Assembly (NCBI GenBank): GCA_034008185.1
Contig: CM067081.1
Span: forward strand, 27,216,806 to 27,280,805
Length of the DNA stretch: 64,000 bases
Origin: Gorsachius magnificus
Lineage: Eukaryota; Chordata; Aves; Pelecaniformes; Ardeidae
Direction: 5' to 3'
Position numbers and translations under genes: made by a program. The notes beneath the pieces were generated by a model that had not been told where the DNA came from, searched no databases, and was given only the letters and a program-made list of their open reading frames with translations. Shown one piece after another: positions 53,173 to 64,000 of the stretch. The stretch's first letter is position 1. Each line of letters begins with the position of its first letter.

Positions 53173-55048
53173 TTAGTTTACTAAGAAGTCTTTTGTTTCC
53201 CCTTCTTGAAAGGATAGCATTCCACAGGGTTTTTAATACCAGCTATATTTGAAGGTCAGCTGGGTTCCTGGTGGCATTTAACAGCAAGTCAGCTCTTCAT
53301 TACACAACTAATTTTGTGTAAATGACCATAAAGACCGATACAATCACTGAAGTTATGGGATTGTTTTAACATCAGACTTTTTTCCCTTTCTTCATTTCCA
53401 ACAGTACTATATTACTTCAATAAAATATTTGTACCAAGATATTTTTTTTCCATTGAAGAGGCTCATATTTAGCTACAGAGAATCTTGGAGGTAGAGTATC
53501 CAAAGCCTTCTAAGATGAGGTATCTTTAGTAAGAGCTATCTTATATAGGAAACCAGAAATACAGACACCTCTCCCAAAATACTGTTATTTAAGACTGTTT
53601 ATACTTCAGGCAAAGTGCTGGGGCTTATAAACCTTCAGGGATGTCAGCCAGGGACTGCAGTTCTAATTCACAGTGGTCCTAAGGGCCAGGCCTGTAGGAA
53701 CAAAAACTAGAGGACAAAACCCCTATGACCAAAAAGTATCTTATATCTGATCTTAAGATCAGTAAGCCCTGTTTTATGGGGACATCCAGCAAATTTTAAG
53801 TACTCAAAACACTAGAAATACTCAAATACAAAAAGCCTTCACCTAGATTTTCATCCTCCCTTCTTCTTCAGTTACCTTAAGGAGAAAAGACTGCAAAGAA
53901 GTTTCACCAGGGGCATGACTTACTAGTCCCATGAATCCACCTTCTGCGTTAACTAATGCTTCCTCAACAAACTACTAGGGGATGACACATTTTTCTTCTT
54001 TTTTTTTTTCTTTTTTCTTTTTTTTTTGGTAACCTTTGGCTACAACTGCCTCACCCCCATGACTTGTACCTGAGGGGAGACAGAAGCTGTGATCTGCGGA
54101 CAGGCAATACCAACACCAAGTTGGTTTTTCCACCTCCAAAGCACCAGGAAAATACACCTCCGGGGATAATCCCACCGAGCACCATCAGATCTTACTCTGG
54201 GTCAGGCCTAAGCACAAATACAGCCCACAAACATTGTCTTTGACTAACTGGCAAAGCTGGAGGAAGAAGGTGACAATCTCCAAACGCTAGATTTTGTGAC
54301 AGACACATGTTTCAAAGAAGGAATCTTTGGAGATACTGGATTAAACAAAAGCATAGAAAAGGCAGCCCACTTAAAGTATCTGCTTGATGCAGCTCTCCAA
54401 GAGGGTTTTAGCAGCTGTCACTAATGAAATTTTGACTCTTGATTACAGTATCCATAGCCATTAGAAAAAGAAAAGGGCCCAGCTGTTTTGGGATATCTGA
54501 CAGCTAGGAAAAAAGTCATTACTAAATCTTAGAAAGTACCCCTTTACTGATAGCCCTCCTGCCTTCTCACAGCAACAGTGCAAATGAAATGCACACCACT
54601 TTAACCCTTCAAAATAAAGATAGGCAATGCTTGTTTTGAACCAGTAATTCTACAATTTCTGTTGTGCAAGTGCTCAACACTTCAGGAAATTCCATGTGTC
54701 CACATGGAACAATTAAAATAGATCTTAGCATTGAGAAGCTAATCAGAAAGCTAATCATGCAGAAGAACAGATCCCAAACCACAGTTTATGTATAAAAAAA
54801 AAAATAAAAAAAGACACGCACAAACAAAAAGCTACTACCTGCAGTTACACATCTGTCAAAATTCAATGCAGCTGAACCACTAGAGCCATGTAACACTGAA
54901 GGACAGTCCTTACAGGTCACGACAGAACTTCATTACATGCTTCATGTGTTAAAAATATAATTTAAAAAATATTATCTGTGTGCAAGGTGACTGCTAAGGA
55001 GGCTGCCTGCAAGTACTGGAGATTTCCTCATGCAAGTGTTGATCCCTC
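53173..55048 (-). other. DCLK1 intron between CR1 and LTR
   Basis: Unique intron sequence. The one notable simple repeat is a T-rich run at about 53996-54030 (A-rich in the gene-sense strand). No exon or transposon was recognised. Confidence 0.55.
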
Positions 55049-55623
55049 TGTGGTGGTTTAACCTTGGCTGGACACCAGGTGCCACCGAGCCACTCTATCA
55101 CTCCCCTCTTCAGCAGGATAGGCAGGGAGAAAATGAGATGGAAGAGAAAGAAAACTTGTGCGTCAAGATAAAGGCAGTTTAATTAAAAAAAAAAAAAAAA
55201 AAAGCAAAAGTAAAGGCCACTCACAGTAGCAAAAGGAAAACAAGATTTTATTCTCTACTTCCCATTAGCAGGCGATGTATGTCCAGCCACTTCCTGGGAA
55301 GCAGGGCTTCAGTACGCATAGCTGTGGCTCCGGAAGACAAAACATCATAAAAAGATGAATGCCCCCCCTTCTTCCTTTTCCCTTAGTTTTTATATCTGAG
55401 CTGATATCATATGGTATGGAATAACCCTTTGGTTGGTTTGGGTCAGGTGTCTTGGCTACGTTCCCTCCCAAGATCTTGCCCCCTCCCAGCCCACTGATGA
55501 TGGTGAGGGAATGTTGGAGACACAGCCTTGATGCTGTTCGAGCACTGCTCAGCAACAGCCAAACCCCTGGTGCGTTATCAGCCCCTTTCTACATGCCAAC
55601 AGAAAGCACAGCACTATGCAGCT
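55049..55623 (-). mobile_element. Incomplete LTR of an avian endogenous retrovirus-like element (solo LTR)
   Basis: The left end, TGTGGTGGTTTAACC, and the following GAGCCACTCTATCACTCCCC match a bird LTR family I recall as very common in neoavian genomes. Internal blocks also match: CATATGGTATGGAATAACCC, TTGGGTCAGGTGTCTTGGC and CACTGCTCAGCAACAGC. LTR sense is the minus strand, the same as DCLK1. On that strand a TATA-like GATATAAAAA lies at 55397-55388 and a possible ATTAAA poly-A signal at 55183-55178. The first few tens of bases of U3 (expected to the right of 55623) are missing or replaced. No viral gag, pol or env sequence lies beside it. A long A run (55185-55203) sits inside. I do not assign a subfamily name. 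Confidence 0.85.
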
Positions 55624-58600
55624 TGACCCAATACAACCCCTCTTTGGCATATTGGTATTAGCAGTTAGCTTGTTTCCTTCAGCTTGCCGATAGTCTCACT
55701 GCAAGAATGATCAAGTCATTCTCTCTTAAAAGGGATTGTTTGCACTGCTTTTCTGTGCTAAAGGTGATTTGGCCTAAAATGGCTTCATAAAGAAGCCGGC
55801 CGTTCCTACGTGAAAACTCTAGAGCAGATAGAGAGAACCTGTTTGAATCATGCAAGCAGCGAGGGAACAACCAACCCCTCTTTGTGAGGCAGTAAGACTG
55901 CCAAGCTGTTGAAAATAGCACTGATTCCTCATAGGAGAGAATGTACGAGGAAAAGAAAGTTAATTTATGAGCCCACCAGAGCTGGAGGAACTGCAGTAAT
56001 TGCACACTTTGGTGGTGAGGCAACCTGGTGAGGATGCTCAGTGCAGCAGTCAGTCATTGCGGTCCATTTCCCCAACAGATGGGGCAATAAACAGATTAAG
56101 AGAACTGGGAAGGGACTGGCACCCCCAGCACCCCATGCAACAGGCACACCTGCCCTTCTTCACTTCCACCCTTTGGTTTTGTACATGCAAAAAGGCAGAA
56201 GAGCAATCTCTCAGGGGAAAGGACAAAGAATTCTGACTATCCCTCACCACACAGAGCAGATTCCAAAAGGAAGATGACCTGAACCAAATAAGTTACTACC
56301 TGATAGTTCCCAAATGTGTTAGTTAATAGAGCAATAACCTAATTAAACTACATTACTGCTGCCTTGTCTCTCTGCAGTGTCTGAAAAAAATGCAACAGTG
56401 CAAAAGAGATGAAGCATCTACAGGAAATAAATCTGACCTACCCATGTTCACCTAGCAATCAGATGCACCAGAAACTCAGTCAGATCTCCTCAGACCTCTT
56501 AAAGGACTTCTTTCACACATGGTTCTGTCTGCTCAGCTCAGACTAAAAAATTTTTTTTTCCCCTCACCAAAAGCCAAGTGAAAAAATAAAGACATACTTC
56601 CTCCCCCTCTGCCCCCCCAAATTTCTGCAGTCTTGCTATAATGCTTAAAAAATACACCCAAACAAACTGGAAAGCACCTAGAATAAGAAACCATGGGACC
56701 TTTCAAGAAGTTAAGAAGACGCAATGTGAATCAACTGGCTAATGGATGAATCTTCTCAAATTCATGAAATAAAATAATCAAATAAACAGTGCCAGAACAA
56801 CCCTCTACCATTTTATGCAACAGGATTATTCAGCTGTTTGTTTATTAAACAATATAAGGATTGCAGGCATTTCTGCCACAGGATCCAGTCCAAGTTCCAC
56901 TAACTTTGATAGCCCTGGATCAAGTCCATGGTAAATATCCAGTGTAAATTCAATCCTATAAACAAATGTCCACATAGATGCAGCTCTACAAATATTTAAA
57001 GATACTTCACTGTTACTACTTTGATAGCATATTACATACACATATAACCTTTCCAGCCCACCAGTTCCCAGCTGCTGAGGAAGGCATGACTTAGAAGAAA
57101 GAGCATTAGCTCCAGAGCACATCAGAGACCACGTCAATCAATTCCCACAGTCTGGCCTGGCTGGGCTTGTGACCAGCACCGCTGGAGCGGGTGGCAGAGT
57201 CAAGGAAGAAGCAAGCAGTAGTAGCAGGTAGGAGAGGCAAAAGCTGAGCTAAGAGGAACCAGGTGACAGTGGGAGTAGCAAGATCCACATACAAAAAAAA
57301 AAAGTCAGGAACTCTGTCACAGCCCACCACATTAGCAAGGAGATGCTGCCTTTTGAACCCTCCACTGGCAGACAGCTTCTCTGCTGCATCCACCACAAAC
57401 TGCCTGCCTCCACTAGCAAAAAGCCCTTCTGCGACCCATCATCTCCTCCACCTCTGCAGCGAGGTTCACATCTCCCAAGAGTTACCAGCCAATTACAACC
57501 ATTACCAGATTTTAAAACTGGTGTATCTGTGCTATTTCAAACGGCGCCTTCAGTGAGGATTGCAGCTCCGAGATAATCCCCAAGAGACATTCATTTCTCT
57601 TCTTCAGATTATTCCTTAAAACTATTTTTGCCATGAGGCCTACACAAAATGTGCATGCACACATACAAGTCTTTACAATAGTTTGGCAGTGCACCCAATA
57701 TTGACATGTGACATTGTTTCCCAGTACTCTCTCAGCATTGTGGTTTGGGGTTTTTGGTCTGTCTTTGACTGCCAGTTCTCTGCTGCAGGGTTCATCTTTT
57801 GTGGTAGGTATTATGGAAACCTAAAACAATTGATTCTGGTACATACCCAAGACTCTGAGGTAATATTATAATAAAAATTAATGAGAAAGAGATGCAGTTC
57901 TGGCTATGGATTGATTCTGTGGTCTTTTTTCCACATAGCAGGACCCCAGGAGTAAAAAGTGTAAATAATATTGTTTCAGAGTTATCCTGCTCATTCCAAT
58001 CTATTCCTGTTCTTATTACACTGTTCAATGGTAATTTTGGGGGTAAGACCCACCCGTCCACCTCTGCCTTCAGCTTTAGAGAAGGTACACTTTTCCAAAA
58101 GCAAAAGGCATTTAGTCCTTTCCTGAGACTTTGTTTACAGCTGGAAAATTTCACCTTAAGAGCAACGTCATCTTTGTTGTTTCTATGTGCTTTGATTACA
58201 TGTCATACCTAGGGAATAAAGTCATGTCACATTTGGAAACCATTCTGTAAAGGTAAGAGCGTCCTGAACATCAGGTCTGACAAAAAGAAGGTAACCTGAA
58301 TCCATTGCATTCTTTCCTTCACCTAAGGTGACAGGAAAAGAGAAGTTACAGAACATGTGAAACTTTTTACAGCAGTACATACCCCTTGTTATCAAGTTCC
58401 AACAAATCTCACATGCCCCAAAGTCTTCAAATCAAAAAAACCATACAAAACCCCAGGGAAGTCATTAGTTTCAAGTAAAGGGATGATATGTCCATGCACC
58501 TCAAAATAACCTACAGCACCAGCATACAGCCATGCCAGCTCCAAATTGTCTATGGGACAGAACTAAGTGTTACTGAAGCAAAACAGCTCCTTTATAATCT

Positions 58601-60460
58601 TTTTCCTTTGGCACTATCTTTCAGGCAGTTCTGTGTATTCAGCTCTGGGATGAAAGACAGTGGCTGCTGTCTTGTTTCTCCCGGGAGCTAGTTGCTTCTC
58701 TGTCTTCATGTACCGTATGGGAAGGTAAAAGTACAGTAACTTCCTCACAGGCGTAAAGGCAAAAAACCAACACCAAATCAAGGCCTTACACATTTACCTT
58801 ACAATGCAATAACTAAAATCAATGCCCTCCAAAAAAAAATAAAAAATAAAAAAATCTAAATTCATAACAGTCTCATTAATGAATTCGTACAGTAAGGGAA
58901 TAGTCTCACCATGAAGAAAGCAATGCTTCGTGTTTCAACAGTTTAAGCACAAATGTCATTTGGCAAGAAGCAAAAACCAAGTGATTTTCCAGCTATTTAA
59001 ACACAAAGCACAGCTTCAAGCTAATGAATGCTCTACCAGACTAGCCAAACTCTAATACATTTGTATCGTAAAGAGTGGAAGAAGCTTATGTAAAAACCTT
59101 CACTGAGCTAATAATATATGAACCCGTACTCTACAGTGAAGCTCTATGAGGGAAACAGAACAAAATAATCCCCCCTGCAGTTTTATACAAATAGACAGAA
59201 GCCCCCTTTCAGGTGCAACAAGGATGTAGCTCTCTACTTGCACTCAGAGACCGACTTCTATAAATCCCACAGTGTTACTGGCACAAGAAATTAAGACTGT
59301 CCAACTTGAACTATACATGGGAAGGGAGGATGTGTTCATTGAAAAGGTAAGGAATAAAGTCCCACAGAACTAAAAGAAATCCCAAAGCCCTGCTTTAAAA
59401 TAAACTTATGCTCTTGTACTGTCATTCATTTTGACTGACTGATTTATAGCTGGTATTATTCTTCTCTAAGATGCCAAAACAAACCAATCTTATAGGTTGC
59501 TGAATTTATTTCTGCATTCTGTTCTTTCTTTTCAAAAGCTGGTTCTGACTGGCAGCAAAAAACCTGTGCAAATCAACACTAACATCAGTGATACTTGCTT
59601 CTTGATGAGCATACCAATCAAATAAGCACAATTATTTATACCACTACTGAGAAGAAAATGCACACTGCTTTTAAACAGATGTTGATTAATATTGGTCTTT
59701 CCTCCCAGAAATTGATTTTCTCCACCAATTAAATACTGTCCCGACAAATATAGTTCTAAATCTGCCCTAGAATTTATAACATTGATCTTAAGACCATTTC
59801 CTTTCCATGTCACTAAACCCATGGTCCTAACCCTTACTTACATGGACAATCCCACCAATTCAATTTTCTTTCTGAGCATCTTCATGTTGTCTCCTACTCT
59901 CCTTTTTATGCAAGGAGGACTACCAAGAATATCCTCTTCTCAAAATTTCTCCTTAAAAAGCTTTCCTCTGCTATGACACCTAAAGGAGACAACTCAATGG
60001 TGGCTAAACACCTGCTATGCAAAGATGTGCTCCTCTTTCAGGAACCTTATTTGGCATTACCCTTTTCTTCTTCTCTCTCCACATTAGCCTTCTTCTGATC
60101 CTCTTGTTACATTCTGATACTGCAAGTTCTCTCACCCAATGCTAAAAATGAAAATCATAAAGAAATTACAGTCTCTGTTACAACTCTAAATTGGCTGTCC
60201 AGTGGCTGTAGAGCCATGCTTCACATGTTTGCCCATGGCATATCGGGACCAGGGGCAGCATGGAAGCAGTGATGAAAAAATTGTTCCACCTTTGTTTTCT
60301 TTGAACACAGTCAAGCACCTGCATTTAACCTTTACAGATAAAAACAACCTCAGTTATGGCCATGTGCTAGTTAATGCTTCCAGACCTTATACATTCTGAT
60401 GTTTTATGCTAGGAGCTATTGCCTACACACACAAAAAAACCCCACACAACCACTGCAAGC
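55624..60460 (-). other. DCLK1 intron between the two coding exons, right part
   Basis: About 4.8 kb of unique AT-rich intron. There are A-rich runs (for example 57291-57303 and 58829-58855) and short chance reading frames. No exon, RNA gene or recognisable transposon was found. Confidence 0.55.
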
Positions 60461-60690
60461 CAGAAGCACTTTAGTAGGAAAGGTATTTGTAAAACTTGTA
60501 AAAGGTATTATTATTATCCTAGGCCTAATATTCAAATTGATTAATGCTGACAGCTTCTTTTGCCAACAAAATTATCACTGAAGGAGTGATAAATTGTGTA
60601 TCAATGGGCAAATTAGCAACTGGCATCTCCAATGTCTGGCAGTGACCAAGACCCGTCAGTTCTGACCAAATCACTGGTAATGCTTTATAT
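60461..60690. repeat. Local direct repeat, copy A (3' side of the exon in gene sense)
   Basis: This is the partner of the repeat at 62469-62700, with copies about 2.0 kb apart. The first DCLK1 coding exon lies between them. No open reading frame is shared, and I see no terminal inverted repeats or poly-A tail that would define a transposon class. Confidence 0.8.
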
Positions 60691-61318
60691 TGCAGGTACG
60701 TGAGCCTTATTTAAAAGCAGCCAATGGACCAGGGAAGAGGAAAAGGGAAACGCTACAGGGGAGAAAAGTTTATAGTCTACCCCAGCTGAACCATGGCTAC
60801 ATTACTCTTTTAACAGGCCACCTACGTTTATGCAACTACATGAGAGGAGAGTATGTTAATTAAGGCATATTTACTCATAGGGAAGAGTTGGAGCTGTTCA
60901 CTAGGTACAGACAGACTTAAAAATAATAATAAAAAAAAAAAATCTATCAGAACTGAATTTCATGTAGGTTTTATCAGCACCATGGACCTTGTCAAGTTTA
61001 ACTGACTAAACTCTCATTGGCATTTTTAAATATGCAAGTTTGAAAGAAGCAGCAGATGTGATCTTCAAGATCTAGGACTATCAACACTAGGTTAACAGAA
61101 AGGGAAAGGTCAGATACTTTCAACAAGAAGGAAATAAGTAGCAAGACAACAATATTTCATGGCACAATTTAAGATATACACAATTCTAGCTGTACCATCA
61201 AAGATCCTTTCTTTATTGATAAGAACAATACCATTACCTATTTGCAGAAGACTTAACAGATTAGACAAACGAACATTGACTCAAACGTAACATTATGCCT
61301 CCAAACCTCACTGCTGAC

Positions 61319-61694
61319 CTTCTACTAGCTGGTCCAGGGAGGAAATCTTCTTGGAGCCATCAATGGTGTAGATTGTTCTCACTCCCTGGGGCAGATTCAC
61401 GTTGTCAGACAGAGTTCGGGTCAGATCAGCCAGGAGAGCTTCAAAGGATCTAAACCGGTCAGGGGAGATGGCATATACAATCCCTTTGAAATACCGGTCT
61501 CCGTTACGATAGAAACGAACTTTCTTGGCTTTTTTCTCAGAACTCAGGGTCTGTAGAGTACGGGTTCGGTAAAAGCTGCAGTGGGCACTGTGAGTAGGGC
61601 TGGGCAAACCATTTACCCGGGACCCTCTGCCATATCGCTGCGCTTTATCACGCTCATCAAAATGCTCCAGCTCCATATCTCTCCCAAAGGACAT
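61319..61694 (-). CDS. DCLK1: DCLK1 first coding exon (N-terminus, most of DC domain 1)
   Basis: Doublecortin-like kinase 1 is a microtubule-binding protein kinase acting in neuronal migration, axon and dendrite growth and vesicle transport. This exon encodes residues 1-125 plus the first base of codon 126. It starts [17 protein letters not shown] and carries the Ser/Thr/Arg-rich N-terminal tail, then the first doublecortin domain from about residue 57 ([15 protein letters not shown]) through residues 107-113 (TIYTIDG) to SSLDQLVEG. The ATG at 61694 is chosen because it matches the known start of the family, has A at -3, and lies 13 nt inside the exon after a good acceptor. The frame stays open upstream to 61769, but those codons are intron. 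The donor after GAAG is GT at 61318-61317, followed by CAGC, so position +3 is not the usual purine. The split Gly codon joins in frame to the exon at 49494. Residue 114 is Ser, where I recall Leu in mammals. Identification is very secure and rests on recognising the family. Confidence 0.97.
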
Positions 61695-61707
61695 CTTGAA
61701 GTTCAAC
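61695..61707 (-). other. DCLK1: DCLK1 5'UTR segment of the first coding exon
   Basis: Thirteen bases of untranslated leader lie between the acceptor AG (61709-61708) and the ATG. They contain no stop in frame with the start codon. The presence of an acceptor means at least one non-coding exon exists further upstream, outside the window to the right. This agrees with the known DCLK1 structure, in which exon 1 is non-coding. Confidence 0.85.
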
Positions 61708-61745
61708 CTAAGGGATGCACAAAAGAAGAGAAAAAGTTTAAGAAA
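61708..61745 (-). promoter_or_regulatory. 3' splice site of the first coding exon
   Basis: On the minus strand a pyrimidine-rich run (TTTTTCTCTTCTTTTG) is followed by CATCCCTTAG directly before GTTGAACTTCAAG-ATG. This is a strong vertebrate acceptor and fixes the exon's 5' border at 61707. Confidence 0.88.
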
Positions 61746-62468
61746 CTTATGCGTTTTAAGGGAGCTCACTTTGAGACTTCACATTCTATACATGGCACTT
61801 ACAGGGGACTACTTTCCAGGCTGAGAAAAATGTTTGAATGAAACCGCGCTACTTTCACATGTTCACTTTGCAACTAACTCTCTTGCCATGCCATAAATCC
61901 TAGTTTATAAGTTAGGCTTTTATACACCGTAGAAATGCCACTCATGAAAACAACCATTAGCAATGCAAACATTAAAAAGTGTTTGTTCAAATTCAGTAAG
62001 AACTCTGAAAATGAGGTGACAAACTTGACCTACTGGAAAAAAAGAACAAACGCATTAACTTTCTACTCTTTCTCATGTTATTATTCAGGCACTGTTTGAG
62101 TCCAGTCTACCTTCTAATCACTCGCACCCACTAAACCATTCCAGCTGTGATCTCAAGAGGTGCCATTTCAGAAGGGCAACCACTTGCCAACAAGTAAGCA
62201 ATTAAGAACTTCTCAGAGGAATAGATGCTGCAGGTTGGTGATGAGGATCAGGGCTGTCACTGCCAGTATGTGGAATTAGTGGGTGAAACTCACTATTCGA
62301 AAGTCCTTGTGTATTCCAACCACTGGTTTCCCTACAGCCTAAGCTTTGTAATAAATTACTTCTGTTGTCCTTGTGCAAATACTTTGCACACTCTGAACCA
62401 ACAGAAGTGCTTAAATGACATGAAATAAAAAAAAGATTAGAGCCAGACAGAAAACTAGTATTTTTCAG
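61708..62468 (-). other. DCLK1 5' intron, segment next to the first coding exon
   Basis: Apart from the splice acceptor this is unique AT-rich sequence. I see no exon, promoter element or recognisable transposon. Confidence 0.6.
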
Positions 62469-62700
62469 TGAGAAGTTACTTTAGTGCTTAATAAAATTTG
62501 CAAGAGGTTTTATTAATATCCAAGGCCTAATATTCAAATCGATTGAGGCTGAGAGCTTCTTTTGCCAACAAAACTACCACTGAAGGAGTGATAAATTGAG
62601 TATCAACAGGCAAATTAGGGATCGGCATCTCCCATGTTTGATAGTGACAAAAACCCATCAGCTCTGACCAAAATGATCCCAGTTGTTCAATATAGTTCAC
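62469..62700. repeat. Local direct repeat, copy B (5' side of the exon in gene sense)
   Basis: This copy matches 60461-60690 in the same orientation. The best core runs from AGGCCTAATATTCAAAT at about 62522 to CTCTGACCAAA at about 62671. Alignment by eye over about 153 bp of core gives roughly 85% identity, including long shared blocks such as AGCTTCTTTTGCCAACAAAA and ACTGAAGGAGTGATAAATTG. Similarity weakens but seems to continue about 50 bp upstream of the core. I do not recognise it as a named avian transposon. It may be an old local duplication or two copies of an interspersed repeat. Confidence 0.8.
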
Positions 62701-64000
62701 AAAAATGGAAGTTCAGATGTTCTGAAATTAAATCAGGGAGGTAGGTACTTCTGTTCCTTTTTACGACCCACACAAGACTAAATACTACAAACTGCGCATT
62801 AATCTTCACAAATAAAAGAAGAAAAAATATGGAAAAAAATTTAGAATTACCAAAAGATGTTTGGGTTCAAAACACATTTCTTTTTATTTAAGAGCCACCT
62901 AGATTTGCAGTTGTCTGCAGAACAGCAAAGCACAGTAAGTTTATTTATAGCACAGATACACAGACCCAATTTAGAAGTGGTCTCTCTCATCGATTTCCAA
63001 TAAAAAGAAAAAAACAGCAAGCACAAGCTTCATTGCAACCCCTCAGAACTGTGTGACCATTAAGAAAAAAAATATATTCAGACCAGCTGTAAAACAGTAA
63101 GAGGAAATACAGAAAGACCTACGGATGCTCTTTAGCGTACAGAAGTTTGTATTAAACCAATGATTATACAGCTGGACCCTGATGCTGCAAAGCTGTAGGG
63201 GATGTGCTGAACAACTTCTGAGAGCTGTTCACGTGCTTAACTAGAACAAGCACCTACGGCTCACAACTGCAAGTGCAGGGCTGTGGCGGAAATTATTTAT
63301 CCTGCTTTGGTTACAGCTCACAACTTTGTTACACTGGCACAGGATCATGTGCTTATGTATATATGCAACAGTTATATTTGTAAATACTTTAAAGGTACCT
63401 AACATATTTATATACAGTGCAGTATATGTGCGTGTGTGTGTACATATATAAACATAAAGACTAATCTGCATTTTTCCCCCTCAACATACTACACGCAGAA
63501 CACCCCACTTCAGCGAAAAGAACAAGAACATTTGCTGTGCCATTTCACTGACACTTCTCTGTGGGTTAAATACAAAATATCACTTCGTGGCCACAGCTTA
63601 GGATCGAGACTATGCCACTGACTTTCCAGGTTAAAAATTATTTGTAAGTTTTTTTACTTCATTTCTAATTCCACTGAGAACCTGTTATTCAGATTTAAAC
63701 AATCCTAGAGCTCACAATTCAGAAACCGCATCTCAAAAGCAATGCCTGTGCCAAGAAAAATGGATTTTTCTTAGGTCTGCTGTTTCATTTGCTCAAAACA
63801 TCTCAAACACACACACACAAACAAAAGGAAAACCAAGTTTCCACGAAGATATGCTTTCTCAAGAGGCTTTCAGCTTTACTAATTTTGGATGGGGGGAGGA
63901 AGAAGCGCGAATCACTGCTCTTTCTTCCGCACACTTATGCTTTAATCAATAATGGCTGTAATTCCCAATTACGCCCTTTAAAACAGAAACAGAGCTCCCC
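62701..64000 (-). other. DCLK1 5' intron, right end of the window
   Basis: AT-rich unique sequence with a short GT/AT simple repeat near 63428-63450. No CpG-rich promoter or upstream exon is visible, so the DCLK1 promoter is probably beyond position 64000. Confidence 0.55.

Noticed and set aside
55178..55204. A run taken as a retroposon poly-A tail
   Set aside because: It lies inside the LTR next to its poly-A signal region and is better explained as an expanded internal A/T tract.
61695..61769. In-frame Met codon upstream of the DCLK1 start (open frame extends to 61769)
   Set aside because: The added codons include the polypyrimidine tract and acceptor AG of the preceding intron, so they are not in the mature mRNA. 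The family start is [12 protein letters not shown].
1..64000. Prokaryotic-style systems, CRISPR arrays, tRNA or rRNA genes
   Set aside because: No regularly spaced repeats, cloverleaf sequences or clustered long frames are present. Gene structure and repeats are those of a bird nuclear genome.

Overview
The window is vertebrate nuclear DNA from a bird, most likely a neoavian. It lies inside one large gene, DCLK1 (doublecortin-like kinase 1), transcribed from the minus strand. Three observations support this: two intron-flanked exons that join in frame into the N-terminal 241 residues of a doublecortin-family protein; many CR1 LINE fragments with the typical bird 3' tail of repeated ATTCTATG; and an LTR of a type I recall as widespread in neoavian genomes. 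Nothing prokaryotic is present: no operons, CRISPR arrays, tRNA or rRNA genes were seen.

Layout, read right to left in the direction of transcription. Positions 64000-61708 are the 3' part of a 5' intron. Positions 61707-61319 are the first coding exon: 13 nt of 5'UTR, the ATG, and residues 1-125 plus one base. Positions 61318-49495 are an 11.8 kb intron holding an incomplete LTR and a 1.1 kb CR1 fragment. Positions 49494-49148 are the second coding exon, residues 126-241. Positions 49147-1 are part of a very large intron that continues beyond the window. I found no further DCLK1 exon in it. The two exons encode the first doublecortin (DC) domain, the linker and the start of the second DC domain. 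The rest of DC2, the Ser/Pro-rich region and the kinase domain must lie beyond position 1.

The introns are AT-rich and mostly unique sequence. Transposon content is five clear CR1 3' fragments (522-674, 12213-12776, 26993-27470, 28062-28545, 52041-53172), one degraded CR1 (23927-24180), two pieces of an old CR1/L3-like LINE (10855-11240 and about 13060-15270) and one ERV-type LTR (55049-55623). There are also short tandem repeats, a G-quadruplex motif and a few perfect short hairpins.

I see no undescribed biological system here. The least explained structure is a diverged direct repeat of about 200 bp, about 85% identical over its core, whose two copies lie on either side of the first coding exon (60461-60690 and 62469-62700). 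Other points worth checking are a tail-to-tail pair of related CR1 copies able to fold in the pre-mRNA, and an LTR in sense orientation upstream of the second coding exon.
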